Source: Neoscytalidium dimidiatum
Taxonomy: Eukaryota; Ascomycota; Dothideomycetes; Botryosphaeriales; Botryosphaeriaceae
NCBI GenBank assembly: GCA_037367355.1
Contig: CM074705.1
Span: 1,798,001 to 1,862,000 of the forward strand
Direction of reading: 5' to 3'
DNA length: 64,000 bases
Shown here: positions 33,281-46,306 of the stretch, piece by piece
Position numbering within the stretch: the first letter of the stretch is position 1
Layout of the letters: each line of letters begins with the position of its first letter
The notes under the pieces: generated by a model
Databases searched by the model: none
What the model saw: the letters and a program-made list of their open reading frames with translations, nothing else
Told to the model about the DNA's origin: nothing
Position numbers and translations under genes: made by a program

Positions 33281-34001
33281 ATTAGATAGCACTGATCTAC
33301 AGCTAGACCGAGGTTCATACGAGCGTGTGCCGGGGGAGGCTGATGAAGGGTCTGTCTTGCGTGGCGACAGCCCCAAGGAATGTAAAAGAAAGGAACAGAT
33401 CCCGAAAGGCACCCGCGATAGTCGTGACTCGCATAAAGGTTTTTTATTTTTTTTTCACGCTTGACTGCGGCAGCCGGCAATGATGCCGTAGGCGGGCGCG
33501 CGGTTGCCTCCGCGCGAACACCCGGCTAGTGGCTGGCCGTGTCCGTCCATGCGTCTCTCCCGGCTTGCCGCCTATCGCTGCCCGTGCTGTCATGACCTAG
33601 GTAGCCAGCGTGTGCCTGACACCCTCCAGCGCCCCGGCTGACTCCTACCTGGAACATACCCACGAAACCGCCTTCTCTCGCCTCTCTCTGCCACACGACC
33701 TTTGCCCACGCTGCAGCCGCGCCTCTTCCACATCACGCGTGTCTGCTGACCGTCGCTTTCTCCCCACACCCTCCTCCCTTCGTCCCAGCGAGCAGCCGAT
33801 TCCGTCATTACGGCGGATTCGGCTCCTTGACCATCACCCACCACGCCTTCCGCCTCCAAGAAGCGCAAGGCCTCCGAGTCCGACGCCGCCTCGACTCTGC
33901 CCAACAAACGACCGGAGACGGTATCGACACGTCTGACCAAGCAGGCTCTCCCCGCCACGCCCCTCACCACAGCCTCGCCCCTCACCACAGCCTCGCCCTC
34001 G
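33281..34001. other. GCD6-ARI1 intergenic region
   Basis: Poly-T at 33440-33453 near the GCD6 3' end. CT-rich leader from about 33640 up to ARI1. A 17-nt tandem duplication (CCTCACCACAGCCTCGC type) lies at about 33961-33995. No gene seen. Confidence 0.55.
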
Positions 34002-35750
34002 ATGGATTCCGACGACGACTTCAACAGCCCGCAGTCCAGCGAGGACGATTTTATGGCGGACGAGGACAGCGACGTGAGCCTGCAAGATGGTATGCTTCCT
34101 TGGCCCCGCCGAACCCCTCGAGGTTTGCTCGGAATCCCGCATGCTGACACCGTGCCCCGCTCACTCCAGACTCTGACCTCGACGTCGAGGACGCGGACAT
34201 CGCTTTCGATTCACAGGACAAGGACATCAAGCCAGGAAAAAAGTCATATGAGGTCGATTTCAAGGTCTACAGCCCCGGCGACATCCAGGCCTACCAGAGG
34301 CGCGTCATAGACGAAGTCTCGCAGATCCTCGGCCAGCCTTCGGAGTCCACCGCTATCCTCCTCCGGTACGCACGATGGAACAAGGAAAGGCTGATCGAGC
34401 AGTACATGGACAAGCAGGAGGAGGTTCTCGAGGAAGCCGGCCTCGGCGACGACGTCGCTGGTTCCGCGACTATCACCAAGGCAGGTCCGGATTTTATGTG
34501 TGACATCTGCGCCGACGACGACCCTGAGTTAGAGACATACGCTATGAAGTGCGGCCATAAGTTCTGCGTCCCGTGCTGGAAACAATACCTCTATACCAAA
34601 ATAAAGGACGAGGGCGAGGCAGCACGTATAAAATGCCCTGGCACGGACTGCAATAGGATAGTTGATTCGAAATCGCTCGAGCTTCTTGTCGCCAATGACC
34701 TCAAGGACAGGTATGGCCCCCGCGTTCATAGCCCTGGGGAGTAAAGTTGAGACTTACCCCAACCTAGGTACCACACCCTGTTAACTAGGACGTACGTCGA
34801 CGACAAGGAGAACCTTAAATGGTGTCCCGCCCCCAACTGCGAATATGCCGTGGATTGTCCTGTCAAACAAAAGGACCTCTTACGGATCGTGCCTACGGTC
34901 ATCTGCGAATGCAAGCATCACTTCTGTTTCGGTTGCTCGCTAAACGACCACCAGCCCGCGCCTTGCGCTCTGGTCAAGAAGTGGCTGAAGAAGTGTGAGG
35001 ATGATTCGGAGACTGCCAACTGGATATCGGCAAATACAAAGGAATGCCCCAAGTGCCATTCGACGATCGAGAAGAATGGAGGGTGCAATCATATGACTTG
35101 CCGCAAGTGTCGCCATGAATTCTGCTGGATGTGTATGGGTGTCTGGTCCGAGCACGGCACGAGCTGGTATAACTGTAATCGCTACGAGGAGAAGAGTGGT
35201 TCCGAGGCCCGAGATGCGCAGGCCAAGTCACGGCAGTCCCTCGAACGCTACTTGCACTACTACAATCGCTACGCCAATCATGAGCAATCTGCCAAACTCG
35301 ACAAGGACATCTATCTCAAGACTGAGAGAAAGATGACACAGCTCCAGACTTCGTCCGGCATGTCATGGATCGAAGTGCAGTTCCTTGAGCAGGCCTCCCA
35401 GGCTCTCCAACAGTGTCGTCAGACCTTGAAGTGGACCTACGCTTTCGCGTACTATCTCGCCCGCAACAACTTGACGGAGATCTTTGAGGACAACCAGAAG
35501 GACCTTGAGATGGCCGTCGAAAACCTCAGCGAGATGTTTGAGAAGCCCGTCGACCAGCTCGCAGATCTGAAGGTCGAGATGATGGACAAGACTTCGTACT
35601 GCAATCGCAGGCGAGTAATCTTACTCAGCGATACGGCTGACAATCTCAAGTCAGGTAGGAATTATCTATCGCATGTGAGTTGAGTTAGCAAAATGCTAAT
35701 TAATCCGGAATATAGGTAACTGGGAATTCAACGTGGACCTCTCGAGCTGA
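34002..35750 (+). CDS. ARI1: Ariadne-type RBR E3 ubiquitin ligase
   Basis: Four exons (34002-34089, 34170-34710, 34768-35654, 35716-35750) give 516 residues. It is a RING-HECT hybrid E3 ligase. An acidic start is followed by a UBA-like region (about 60-120). RING1 begins CDICADDDPE and includes KCGHKFCVPCW. The IBR runs from YHTLLTRTYVDD through WCPAPNC and CECKHHFCFGC. RING2 is ECPKCHSTIEKNGGCNHMTC, whose GGC cysteine is the family's catalytic thioester residue, followed by HEFCWMCMG. The C-terminal Ariadne domain (KSRQSLERYLHYYNRYANHE to the end) autoinhibits RING2. The last exon encodes only NWEFNVDLSS, matching the usual terminus. Confidence 0.96.
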
Positions 35751-38395
35751 GGTCACTTTCATTCTTCAGTGTTGTTCACGAAAGTAAAAGAATGTTGTAG
35801 CAGCGACAGCTGGCAGAACAATTAGAGCGGATAAGCAGACAACAAAGCGAGCTGCATACAATCTTCTCGGTGTTTGACGTCTTCTTTGCTCTTGGCTTTC
35901 TTTCGCATGCGTTGCGAGTTTCTCCGAAGGAAAAGGGTCTATCCTCCAGCAACGTTACCATCTCTTCGGCGGTCCGTTGCTAGGAAAGTATCCTATCCTG
36001 CGAGCTTGCATTGGGTCACGATTGCGACGTGCCATCCCAGGCGAGTGTCCAAGGGCGCCTTCATCAATTTACACATATGTTTGAATCTGGTTTGATCACG
36101 GCGCTTTGGGGAAACGGGACGCATGCCAGGAGCCGGCCGGAAAGTGCTACTGGAAAGCATAGCTAGGAACCTTCCTTTTCATCATCGTAATGCTATATTT
36201 GGTCTAGCATGATGGCGTTTCTGTATCTTTAGCAGGGTTGACAGCGATCAATAGACTTGAAATTGTCGCCTTTTACCCTCAGATCAGCCGAGGACAATTT
36301 ATTTCATCAATTATGTGCAAGGGATCAAAGCTCGAACAATCCGTGGTGTCTCGATGAAATGAACTACAATCAAGGATGGACTTGTCCCGGCCACGTGAGA
36401 GTCCAGACGATTTTTGAAGATCTTCGCACTCTACCGCCGGTCATTTGGTATTCCGGTGGACGTAAGCGCCGGAGGCAACTCATGGACCTGTCCGATGTAT
36501 CCGATGCGCGCTAACGCATGATATCTAGGGTTTAGACATTGCCTGAAACCCAGCCGGGCAGCATGTTCATCATTAAACCAGTCAGTTGGGACGTTCTGAG
36601 GCAAGAAACCGAGATGACATACAGTATGTTGGTATCTATTCCCCTTGCACATAGTTGCGTCTCTAGCCTAAGTCGTGATCAAACAGACACTTACGTGAAT
36701 CCGAAGGCAGTTTTGAATGTCGAGAAAGAGTGTTCAGTGTTCTCAAGAAGATACCAAGGAGCCCAATGCGGCTATAGCATAAGTGTTCGTCTCTCTTGAA
36801 GAGCATCCTGATTAGTCACCGCGAAGGGCGAAATTCTTCGGCGAACCGAAGGTTAATACGGATGTTCCAGCATGGGAATTTCCATATCACTGAAGGCCAA
36901 AAAAAAAATGGTGCGATTCGTTTTGAAACGCCGTTCGCACACTTAGTATCCGTTCTATTAGTTCATCGCCCCACGGAAGCATCGACCGACTTCACCTTCT
37001 GCTCATATACTTTAGCTTTCCGCCCCACACTCTTTCCGCTCCGCTCAGCGTCCCCACAACCACCGCAAGCCTCTCATGGCTCCCTCTATGTAGGTCAAGC
37101 CTCAAGACCACGCCATGACAGCTGCTGCGCCCGATAGTATCTGTTGGTATCGGCAGCAAGGTGCCCCATGCTCGCAGGTCTCGGGCTGAGGAACCAAGCA
37201 ACCCGCGCTACTGTCCCATCAAACACTCTCTTTCCTTTTACAGGCGATGCCGCTGCCCGTGCAGCAGTGAGATGCGGCTGTTCTCGAGGGCCTCGATAAC
37301 ACTCTCGCATTACCAGCATGCGGCAATGGGCTTCGGAGCTGTCCAGCCAACCCCGCCCTTGTCTTGGACACGACCGAGCATCCTCAGCTCTGGTGCAATA
37401 AAGACCCTCCCCCACAGGCCCGTCCGTCCAGGATACCCCACTCCACTGCGCTATCGTACCCGAGCCCTTCGAGACGCCCATCCACCACCCTAGCAAGACA
37501 ACCGGTGCACTTCTAGGCCACACGCCTTTTTCTTTAAGGACCCCATTTTCCCTTTGCTCCGGGCTAGTGAACCGCTCCGTTCTTAGCTGCAGCGCCCCAA
37601 TCTTGCCTAGCCACCATCAGTGAGGTGTGTGGCGCGTTGGATGTCATTAAAAACGGCCGGGTTGGCCGTTTCTGCGAGTTCAGCTGGCAGCTCCCGGTGC
37701 TATTCCGAGTCTCGGCCCCCAACTTGCTGCTATCGCCTGCGCCATGGAGAAGTCGAACGACCCTGTTGGATCTTGCTCGAGAGATGCGCCAGGACCGCAT
37801 CCCTCGTAGGGTCATATAGATGCGCCGCCGAGGTCACTGAAGGTTGGTCCATGACATGTTACCACATTTATTTGTGCTTACGAAGTCTAGCGTGTTTTCA
37901 GCTTCCTTCGGCTGCTGTTCCTGTCTTTGGCGTACATGCAGGGATGGGAATCATCTGTTAGGTGAGCCCCTCAAGGTGTGAGGCTTGCATGGGATCGGTT
38001 TCGTAAGTATTGCAACGAGCTGGTATTGAAGGCATGGGAGTTAAGAAGTCATCCCTCAAGTACTTGGTGTCAGCCTATTGCAGTAACAATGAAATCGCCA
38101 ACTCAGTAGGAAACTCTTTTTTTTTTTGGACTTGACTGAGAATTCTGCAGGAATCTATGCCCTGTATTTTACAATGGAGGACCTCAAGCCCTTTTCTGGG
38201 GAACCCTGATCGTTTGGGTTGGTGTAATGGCGCAATCAACGTCTCTGGCCGAAATTTTATCAACTCTGCCCATCGCAGAGGCTCAGTATCACATATACGC
38301 TGTGCATTTCCTGATTTTCATTAAGAATATCAGATTTGCGCCCTTTTTCCGTGGATGGCCGCGCTTGCTCCGATGAATTGAAAAAAGTTCATCAC
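35751..38395. other. Gene-poor stretch
   Basis: No supported gene in 2.6 kb. Frames on both strands are short and lack motifs. CT-rich sequence at 36990-37090 resembles a leader, but no frame follows it. The TGGTGTAATGG at 38220-38230 looks like a box A but has no matching tRNA arms. Confidence 0.5.
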
Positions 38396-39424
38396 ATGGA
38401 TCCAAGGAATCACCATTCTCTGCCGCTACAGGGACTGAGAGAGGCAGGCCGGTTAACTTGGCTGGCATGGCTGGCCTTACTCGCTAGCATCCTGAGTGTC
38501 ACAGTCAATCTCATTCAGGGCGTCATCATACTCAATGATCCGAACATCTCGTTTGAATCATGGCAGTCATTCGTTACGATGACGTGTATTCTCTCCATTC
38601 TTTACATTGTCAACGTTTCCTGTTTCTGGGTTGTACCATGACTTGAACTCTTCAGCAGAACCTTCCATGTCGTGTTCTTCGTGTACATGGATGTACTCCT
38701 GGGACTCACGAAGAACAAGCATTCTGCAGATTTCATTTTCATTAGCCGTGTAGACTCGAGAGCCATTTCTGGGTGGGAAACTAGTGCAGTCCCATGGCAC
38801 CTTGGGCTGTTAACACCGACCTGGACTTCCAGTGGTTTGTCTCGAAGCGTGTCGGAAACCAATTCAGCAGCTGATCCGCACCTCTTCAGGCTTCGGCGCA
38901 GCTGTCCATCTCAGCGAAGAAACGCGCAAAGTGAAATTTGCTGTCCCACGAATAATCTTCTGGAGCATCTTCAGCAACGGTATCTTCACCATCTGCATGA
39001 TAGTTGCCACGCTTTACTGCGCCGGCAACGTTCTGGACGCGGCTCTCAACTCGCCTCTTCACTTCGTCACTATTGCCGAGCAAGCCACAGGCTCGACAGC
39101 CGGTACGACTTGGATGGGCATCGGCCCAATCTTCATGGCTTTCAACGGCAGTCTCGGGTCGTATCGCGGCCAGCAGCGCTGAGAGACTGGAATCTGGGCC
39201 GCTGGGGCACTGCGATCAACATGTGTACCATCCTGCATAGTTTTTACATGTCCTTCTGGCTGCCGTGGCCCACCTCGAAATCGACAACTGCGGTAGGTAT
39301 GAATTGGGCGGGTCCAATCACCGGCTCTATCCTCCTGGTATCGGTTTTGGCGTATCCGTACGCGAAGAGAAGCTCGCGTGGGGTTAACAAAGCAGTGGTC
39401 GAGAAGGTGGTGAGGGAATCGTAA
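38396..39424 (+). pseudogene. Broken amino-acid/GABA-type permease
   Basis: Remnant of an APC-superfamily permease of the fungal amino-acid/GABA/choline type. Readable pieces are LIQGVIILNDPNISFESWQ (about TM4), then SRTFHVVFFVYMDVLLGL, then WETSAVPWHLGLLTPTWTSSG. A retained intron (38835-38889, GTTTGT...CAG) joins this exactly to FGAAVHLSEETRK and the following TM segments. The C-terminus reads NLGRWGTAINMCTILHSF and AGPITGSILLVSVLAYPYAKR. Damage: the N-terminal TM segments are missing, an in-frame TGA interrupts at 38638-38640, and a frame change with loss of several TM segments lies near 39157-39195. The intact intron and readable pieces suggest fairly recent loss. Confidence 0.8.
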
Positions 39425-42354
39425 TGAAGGTTTATTTCAATGCAAGCTGCACGTTCTGGCGGTTTGAAGCAGCAAAATTGCGCTTCCCAGGCACGTACTC
39501 TTCAGTTATGACTTCGTCGCTCTTTGCACAACCCTGTCGACACATTTCACCATGTCAGGTAGACATATGTGGCTGCCAACATCAAATCTTCTCGTACCCT
39601 CTCAATTCTCTCTTCTCGTCTTTGGCGTTCATTAAATCTTATATCTAACTACTAGGTCGTCTCACTAGGATCTGCAGCGGAATTCTACGTAAAGTACTGT
39701 CAGTTATTCCTGCGTTCCTACCTTTCACACCGAAAGTTATAACGAGATATTGGCGTTGCTGGTGAACTTTACCGCATTGATGAGTAAATTCTCAGCCTCC
39801 CTCACTTCTCATTTTACTATTAGCTTTCGGCAGTGCAGCTGGGATGCTTATAAACCTCAAAGGCGTACTTGAATCTACACTTTTCTATCTGGTAGTGCAA
39901 GCCTAAGCTTCTAGCAAGATACCAGGTCATTCCGGAGTCAGAGGCTCCTTCGTTGCGACAACCATCGCATGATTGCCACGAGAGCCATCAACAGTTCGTA
40001 CTGGTGACAGGCTGTGGTCTTTAGCAAGGGGATACAACAAAGAATTATCCCACAAATCTTTACTCAACTCTATTTCAGTCAGCAAGATATTGTGTGATGC
40101 TCATGAAGCATGGTACTGGCAGATTCGTCCTTAAGTCAACGAGAACCCTCTCTACTACTAACCCGGCCTTATCCGGCTTTAAGACGTCTTACCCTTTTGG
40201 CCAGGCTCCGGACTACGTTCGTAGGTGCGAGACCTCGAAGTCCCATTTCTAGAGCCTTTCTGGAAGGATCGTCTAGCATCCACATTTGACAATCTTGGTG
40301 ACAACTTTCACATCGAGATAGATTACGACCAAGAAACTGTGTTCACGATGCTGAGAGACCATCTGCAAATCCGCTACGCAATCTTATTTGCAATTGCAAG
40401 CCATAGGTTGAAGGTCATTTCCTATGACGCAGACAATCTCCAGAACTTGCACCACAGCAATAAGGGCGGGCGTCTTTTCCCAGCTCATTTTCCCACGCCG
40501 ACGAGACCACAGGTAGATAGTCTGGTAAAGCACCTTGACACTTTCATCGCTGCTTCGTCTTCCACAGAGAAGAATGGTAACACCCGTGCTTTGCAGAAAC
40601 CTGGCAAGAGTCAAGAGGCTCTCAGATACGAACAAATCAAACCACGAAACGCCAGCTTACCGAAACAATACATCAACGGTTATATGGCCTCGTTCTCTCC
40701 GGACCCAAGTTGCCATAACATAGACCTCATAGAGGCAGAATGTGCCTTCTTAAGTTCGAGAATCGAGGGTCGAGGCGCTTCCCGAGCAGATTGTTCTTCG
40801 GAGACACCACAAACGGAATGCGGTTTAAGCAATGACAGCAAAAATAAGGTCATAGAAGACAGAAAGACGAAGTAAAAAAAAAAAATTACCTCGCCCTATA
40901 CATTATGTCACGGTATTTTCACTTTGAGCAAGCCCAGACGGTCAAGAGACAGCATCGAAGCATACAATCAGTCACAGCGTGTCCTTGCCCAGCCACCTGT
41001 CAAGATCTGCACGCACGCGATCATTTCCGGCTCTTCCCCAGAAACATAGATGAGGGTCAGAAATCCATTGAGCGGGTAGACTTCGTCCTAGCAATGAGCA
41101 ACATCGTGTTCAATGCCAAGCAGGTAACTACGCTGTCACCTTTGAGAATGAACAGACATCAAGGAAGATTATCTCCCATGGGCCGCATCCCGTGGCGAAT
41201 ATTGGCACCATCTCTATACGAGAGTCTAGCTTCCGCTTGCATAAGTGGTTTGGCTGTAACCGTAAACATCTTGCTCTCGACGAGGGAGGAGCTATCGAGC
41301 GCGTATGCTGTTGGCCCCAACATCGGAGTTGCACCGCATCATGCTGGCATTTCGTGCAAATTCTGCACATATGCGATTCAACTACCAGGTTCTTTCTGCA
41401 AGGGGTTAAGGACTTTGAGTGGGTTCGTGGATCAGTAGATGGTCTCTGAGCGGGTCCATCTATCTTTTTCTGTCAACACATTCCCTGCATTGGCCAATAG
41501 CCCAGATTAGCCAATTCTTGAACTAAACATAGCGCTCCTTCTCAACTTACTTTCATAACCCTACAGTTTTTCGCAGCGCCTTCCCCAAAGCAGTTCACCT
41601 ACAGAATAAGCAGCCTGTGACGGCGAAACAACTACGGCGCATCCTCAACCCACCACCCACGACCTATAAACATCCATATGAGCTCTCACAATCTAGAACG
41701 ATTCTCTTCCATCATCCTAACCCTATCACCACCTCCCATTCATCCCTCCTCTCTCAATACCGATGTGTTAACGCACACCTTATCACCCTTCCCCATCGAA
41801 CTTCAAAGGCACTTGTCCCTTTTCACGCGCTCACCGCACGCGCTTTTCGCACGAAGAAGACTAAAGCCAGAACAGGGGCTGTGCATCGTAATCTAAACGT
41901 GAGCATCTGTCTCTCCAGGGCCGAATGTGTGCAATCTACAGACAGCAACGAAGCAGGATGAGGCAGCTGTGCTGCGCTCACGAGCGGATACCGGTGAAGC
42001 GCTGATGCGGTCATCTGACTTCGAGCTGCTCTCGATGGGGAGTCGTGGCTACGAGGACGAGGTGTGCACAGCACCGTACTCCGTTACGATGACAAAAGCT
42101 CGGTATACGGCAAGGAGTGAGCTTGCGGGGCCTGGAGGTCAGCGACTGTAAGTTGATTGTAGGAGTAGTTGAACAACAACGAACACATTTGAATTTTGGA
42201 CATTCCATCATGTACAATTGATACAAAACAGTCCAGCCCGTACATCAACCGTGGTAACTCCGGTGACCCTGAGCATCCAATCCCAGACCTTAAAAAAACG
42301 CCGCCTATATGCCGAACCCGGACTGATTACACACACACAAAAAAGACATATCTC
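39425..42354. other. Gene-poor stretch with one doubtful frame
   Basis: The only sizeable frame is plus 40225-40875 (about 216 codons), which has no ATG at its beginning and contains DRLASTFDNLGDNF and LQIRYAILFAIASHRLKV. It could be the 3' exon of an unrecognised gene or a gene relic; an acceptor-like TAG ends at 40224. I recognise no domain. The remaining sequence shows nothing I can support. Confidence 0.35.
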
Positions 42355-44375
42355 TCATGCCATGTACGATGCCTCCCTCATCGCCTTCTTGTCTTTTTTT
42401 AATGGGCTGAACGTAAAGCCATCAGCAGTCGTCAGCATACCTCCTTGGGCTACGCCCTTACCCTTTAACCCCATACTCTTGTTCAACGCCCTGGCCGCAA
42501 ACAGACCACGTCCAGGGATGGGCTTTGCCGGGCGGGGATCCTCATCGTCCATATCGAAGAGCGTGGGTTTGCCGAGCACACTGTTCTCGCCACCACCCAG
42601 CCTGCGTTTCTTCTTCTTGGTTGGCTCCTCGTCGTTGAAGGTCGGGAATGAGGCCAGCGACTTCCGTAGCTGATTGGAGGTGGGCTTGATCTTTGGCTTG
42701 AGCGTTACAGGTACGGTTGTCAGGTCCTTCGCCTTCGATGCAGCAGGTTTCTCGTTCTCCTTTTGCTTCGCGGGCTGAGGTTGAGGCGGAGTGTTCTCGT
42801 GTTCTTCCTTGTCCTCGTCGCTGCATTCTTCTGCGACCTTCTCCAGGGATGGCGCAGCGGCCTTCTGGCGTCTGGATGCAGTCTTGCTGCTCGACTTATT
42901 TGTCGACACAGGTGCGAGCGGCTTAGACTTTTGAGCGGCAGACTTCTTGCCCTTCGCCTTTGATGTTGGCGTTGATTGAGCAGCAACGACTTCTTCGGTC
43001 TTGTCACCTTCGTGCTCGGAATCTTCTGCGACTTCTTGAATGGGGCTGGGTGGTGCTACGCTTGTCGTCCGGTTGAGAAACGGTGTGATAGAGAAGGTGG
43101 ATTTGTCGCCAGGAGCGGTCGTGCGAGACCTCTTCGCAGCCGGACCGTCTCCGGGTGTCCCAAGGGTAGTGGCATCGATGTCCATCTGCGCGATGCGCTT
43201 GCGAGGGTTCTTTGAAAGGTTGGGAACGTCCTCGATGCTGTTCCTCACAGTGGCCGCAGCTTGGGCTTTCTGAAGTTCGGCCTGCGTCTCCTTGAGCTTC
43301 TCCTTAGTGATCTTGAGCTTAGCTTTGTATGCTTCTGCGCGCTCGGTAGCGAGCGAAACCTGAGCCTCATTGTCCAATTGAGTCTTGTGAATTGCCTTCT
43401 CAGCCTTCTCCCGTTCTCGTTTCTCTTTGGCCATTTCTTTTTTGAGCTCCTCCATCTCACGCCGGCCTTCTGCTAGCTCCTTTCTGAGGCCATCAATCTT
43501 GGAGTTCTCCTTGGCCTCCTGTTCCGCCTTCTTCTGCTCCCTGGACTGGGCACGTTCTGCAGCCTTTTTCTCGACCTCGACCACGCGCTGGGCCTTTTCA
43601 ACCTCCTTTTCTGCCTTCTCGCGTTCGCGCTTCTCCTTGGCAAGCTGCTTCTCAAGCTCATTGATCTGGTTCTGGTGGTCGGCATCCCGTTCGCTCTGCT
43701 TCTCGGAGCGCGCAAGAGCGCGTTGGGCCGCGCGTTTCTCATTTTCCAGCTCAACTTCAAGGGTATTCAATTGGCGTTGCAGCGACAGCTTCTCAGAGAT
43801 CAGACGCTCGTGGGAAGCAGCCTGAGATCGAAGGTGGTCCAGCTCAGGCTTCAATGATGACAATTCTCGGGAAAGAGCCAGCTTCTCGGTAAGTATCTTG
43901 TTCGAGTCTGTAGAGATTGTCTCCAGAGATGCAAGTTCGGTCTAGTCGCTGTCAGCCAAGACAGTGGTTGGACTGTGAGGGATTGACAGACCTTCATGTT
44001 CTCGGCCTCGCGCACCTTCATGCGCAGCTCATTGGAGATGCGCTGAATGTCAATCTCTCTCTCGCGTAACTGGGCCAAGGCGTCGTCGAGAGTGGTCTCC
44101 AGCTTGTCCGAGCGCTGCTCTTCCTCCTGCAGCTGGTCTTGCAGGTCGTCATTCTCGTCCTCCAGCAGAAGGACTTGAAATCGGAGCTTGCGGATTTCCT
44201 CATCCTTGTTAACCGACTCGACAATGCGCTGGCTGCGCTCGAGTTCAAGTTCGCATTCGGTGGTGCGGAGGGCCTGTTGCAGCTGCCCGTCGTCAGCAGG
44301 ACCGGCAGGATGACGGACGGAGCGGGCTACCTCGAGGACATCGGAGTCTGTGTGCGCGTCCATTCTGCGCACCAT
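42355..44375 (-). CDS. Coiled-coil nuclear-type protein of unknown function
   Basis: Two exons, 44375-43992 and 43941-42355, give 656 residues; the 50-nt intron has an atypical GTCTGT donor and a TAG acceptor, and both sides read as one coiled coil (LRMKVREAENMK into TELASLETISTDSNKIL). Residues about 25-345 form a long heptad-rich coiled coil with repeated Lys/Glu blocks such as EKREREKAEK. The rest is disordered and basic (about 350-630), with KNPRKRIAQMDIDA, a DKSTFSITPFLNRTT block and GLFAARALNKSMGLKGKG near the C-terminus. The short motifs around FSITPFL and the C-terminus are probably the conserved functional parts. A kinetochore, spindle or nucleolar role is possible but unproven. It is divergent from OST3 with 269 bp between starts. 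ATG 44363 is an alternative start. Confidence 0.75.
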
Positions 44376-44644
44376 GCAAATGCAAGCTGTCGCAACGCAA
44401 AGTAGTTGCTGCGGTAAGGATAGTGCGGTGGAATTGGTGGGATGGTTTGCGGAGAGCGAGTGCGCGACGGCGACGGCAGCGTAAACAACGGGTCAAAACA
44501 AGCCGGGCCCGCCTTGCGCCGGCAACAAGCGACACCCCTGTCGATGCTGCGCTTAGTCAGGAGCTGGAGAGGACACGAAGCTGGTGACGACGCCAACAGC
44601 AACTGCGCGACACGCCCTCCGCAGCCTCCCAGAAGTCCTCGATC

Positions 44645-45780
44645 ATGCGGTTTCTATCACTCTTCACGCTGCTGCTGCTGCCGCTGTCGGCATTGGCCGC
44701 CAAAAAGATCCCCGCACAAGAACGCTTCCAGACCTTCCGTGCCCAGTCCACGCCGCTTAAGCTCGACGATGCCTCTTACAACGACTTGACCTCCGCCCCG
44801 AGGGACTATGCCATCGCCGTGCTCTTGACTGCCCTCGAGCCTCGTTTCGGCTGCGCTCTGTGCCAGGAATTCCAATCTGAATGGAATCTGCTCGCGAAGA
44901 GCTGGACCAAGGGCGACAAGGACGCCGAGAGCCGTCTGCTCTTTGCTACGCTGGACTTTGTTGACGGAAAGAGCACTTTCCAATCTGTATGGACTGCCGC
45001 TCGACCAATTGATCTGATTCAGTTGCTGATTGCGGTGCTAGCTCATGCTCCAAACTGCGCCCGTCCTTCTGCTCTTCCATCCGACGTCCGGTCCCAATGC
45101 CCGGGCTGACGTCCAGCCTAAGCGCTTCGATTTCGCCATGGGGTATGCTCCAATTCATATTCCCGGCGGCGTTTGACGCTAACCATGAGCGCAGCCCTCA
45201 ATCCGCCGATGGTATCCACGCCTGGATTTCCCGCAACCTCCCCGAGGGCCCGCATCCGCCGATTGTTCGCCCCATCAATTATGTGAAGATCGTCTCCGTG
45301 ACCACCGCTGTGCTCGGCTTGATTACCTTCGTCACTGTCGCCGCGCCCTACATTCTTCCCGTCATCCAGAATCGCAATCTTTGGGCTGCGTTCAGCTTGA
45401 TCATGGTGCTTCTCTTCACCAGCGGCCACATGTTCAATCACATCAGGAAGGTGCCCTATGTTGCTGGCGATGGAAAGGGCGGTATCAGCTATTTTGCTGG
45501 TGGTTTCCAGAATCAATTCGGTATGGAGACTCAGATCGTCGCTGCTATTTGTAAGTTTGCCTTTGCTGCTGCGTAGGTAGATATGCTAATTGCTACAGAT
45601 GGCGTGCTCTCCTTCGCTACCATCTCGCTCGCTCTCAAGGTCCCCCGCATTGCGAACCCGAAGACCCAGCAAACGGCTGTCCTTGTCTGGGGCGGTCTGC
45701 TCTTCCTGACGTACAGCTTCCTCCTCAGTGTCTTTAGGATCAAGAACGGCGGTTACCCTTTCTACCTACCTCCTTTCTAA
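44645..45780 (+). CDS. OST3: Oligosaccharyltransferase subunit Ost3/Ost6
   Basis: Four exons (44645-44986, 45042-45142, 45195-45550, 45599-45780) give 326 residues. It is an ER-membrane subunit of the oligosaccharyltransferase for N-glycosylation. A signal peptide (MRFLSLFTLLLLPLSALA) precedes a luminal thioredoxin-like domain with the redox motif CALC in FGCALCQEF. This domain is thought to hold substrate proteins by mixed disulfides. After DFAMGPQSADGIHAWISRNL come four transmembrane segments (about residues 195-320). The ending NGGYPFYLPPF is typical of the family. Length and topology are normal. Confidence 0.95.
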
Positions 45781-46212
45781 CCCCAGGAAGGGAAATTTAA
45801 ACAATGTAACATACTGTTCAGCGTATGAGATGGTTGCAGGTATCGAATTAAGAAATCGAGTCGTGACACCTTTTTGCATTGAAATTGTGACAGTTAGCAG
45901 CAGAGCCTAATCATAGGTAGCACCCGGCTGGCTCCAAGAAAAGCTAAATAGCGAATGTGATATTTTTGGAAAGGTATCTTGTGATTGAACAGTGTTCAAG
46001 CACTGCCTCGAAAGCGAAAAATCATCTCTTAATCCAAGTTTTAGTGCACTGGAACCAGCTGTAATCCAGGTTAGGAGCCAGTATATTCTGCAGCGCTTCC
46101 ACTGCGTTTATAACGCAACATGGGCTATTCGAGCAATCTTGAATTCTCGTTCCCGATCACTTTTCTTTAATATATAGTATACAGTTTTCCGAACTTATAT
46201 TATCAGCCTCAT
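45781..46212. other. Intergenic, no gene seen
   Basis: OST3 3' region, then AT-rich sequence leading to the tRNA-Ala gene. Confidence 0.55.
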
Positions 46213-46230
46213 GGGTCTGTGGTTTAGTGG

Positions 46231-46288
46231 GTAAGTTCCAACCACTAGAACATTTCCGATTAGGAAATACGCTAACCTCCAGTCCCAG
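46231..46288 (+). other. Spliceosomal-type insertion in the D-loop of tRNA-Ala
   Basis: The insertion of 58 nt starts GTAAGT (46231-46236), has CTAAC at 46272-46276 and ends CAG at 46286-46288, so branch motif and 3' end are 12 nt apart. Removal joins AGTGG to TATAATAC and gives a normal D-loop; using the earlier CAG at 46280-46282 would leave six extra bases. It begins directly after box A and leaves box B intact. That it is spliced is inference. Confidence 0.82.
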
Positions 46289-46306
46289 TATAATACTCCC
46301 TTAGCA

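Noticed and set aside
38213..38300. Third tRNA candidate with box A TGGTGTAATGG
   Set aside because: No matching acceptor, anticodon or T arm downstream, even allowing insertions.
42427..43825. Plus-strand Ser/Phe-rich frames
   Set aside because: Mirror of the Lys/Glu coiled-coil coding on the minus strand.
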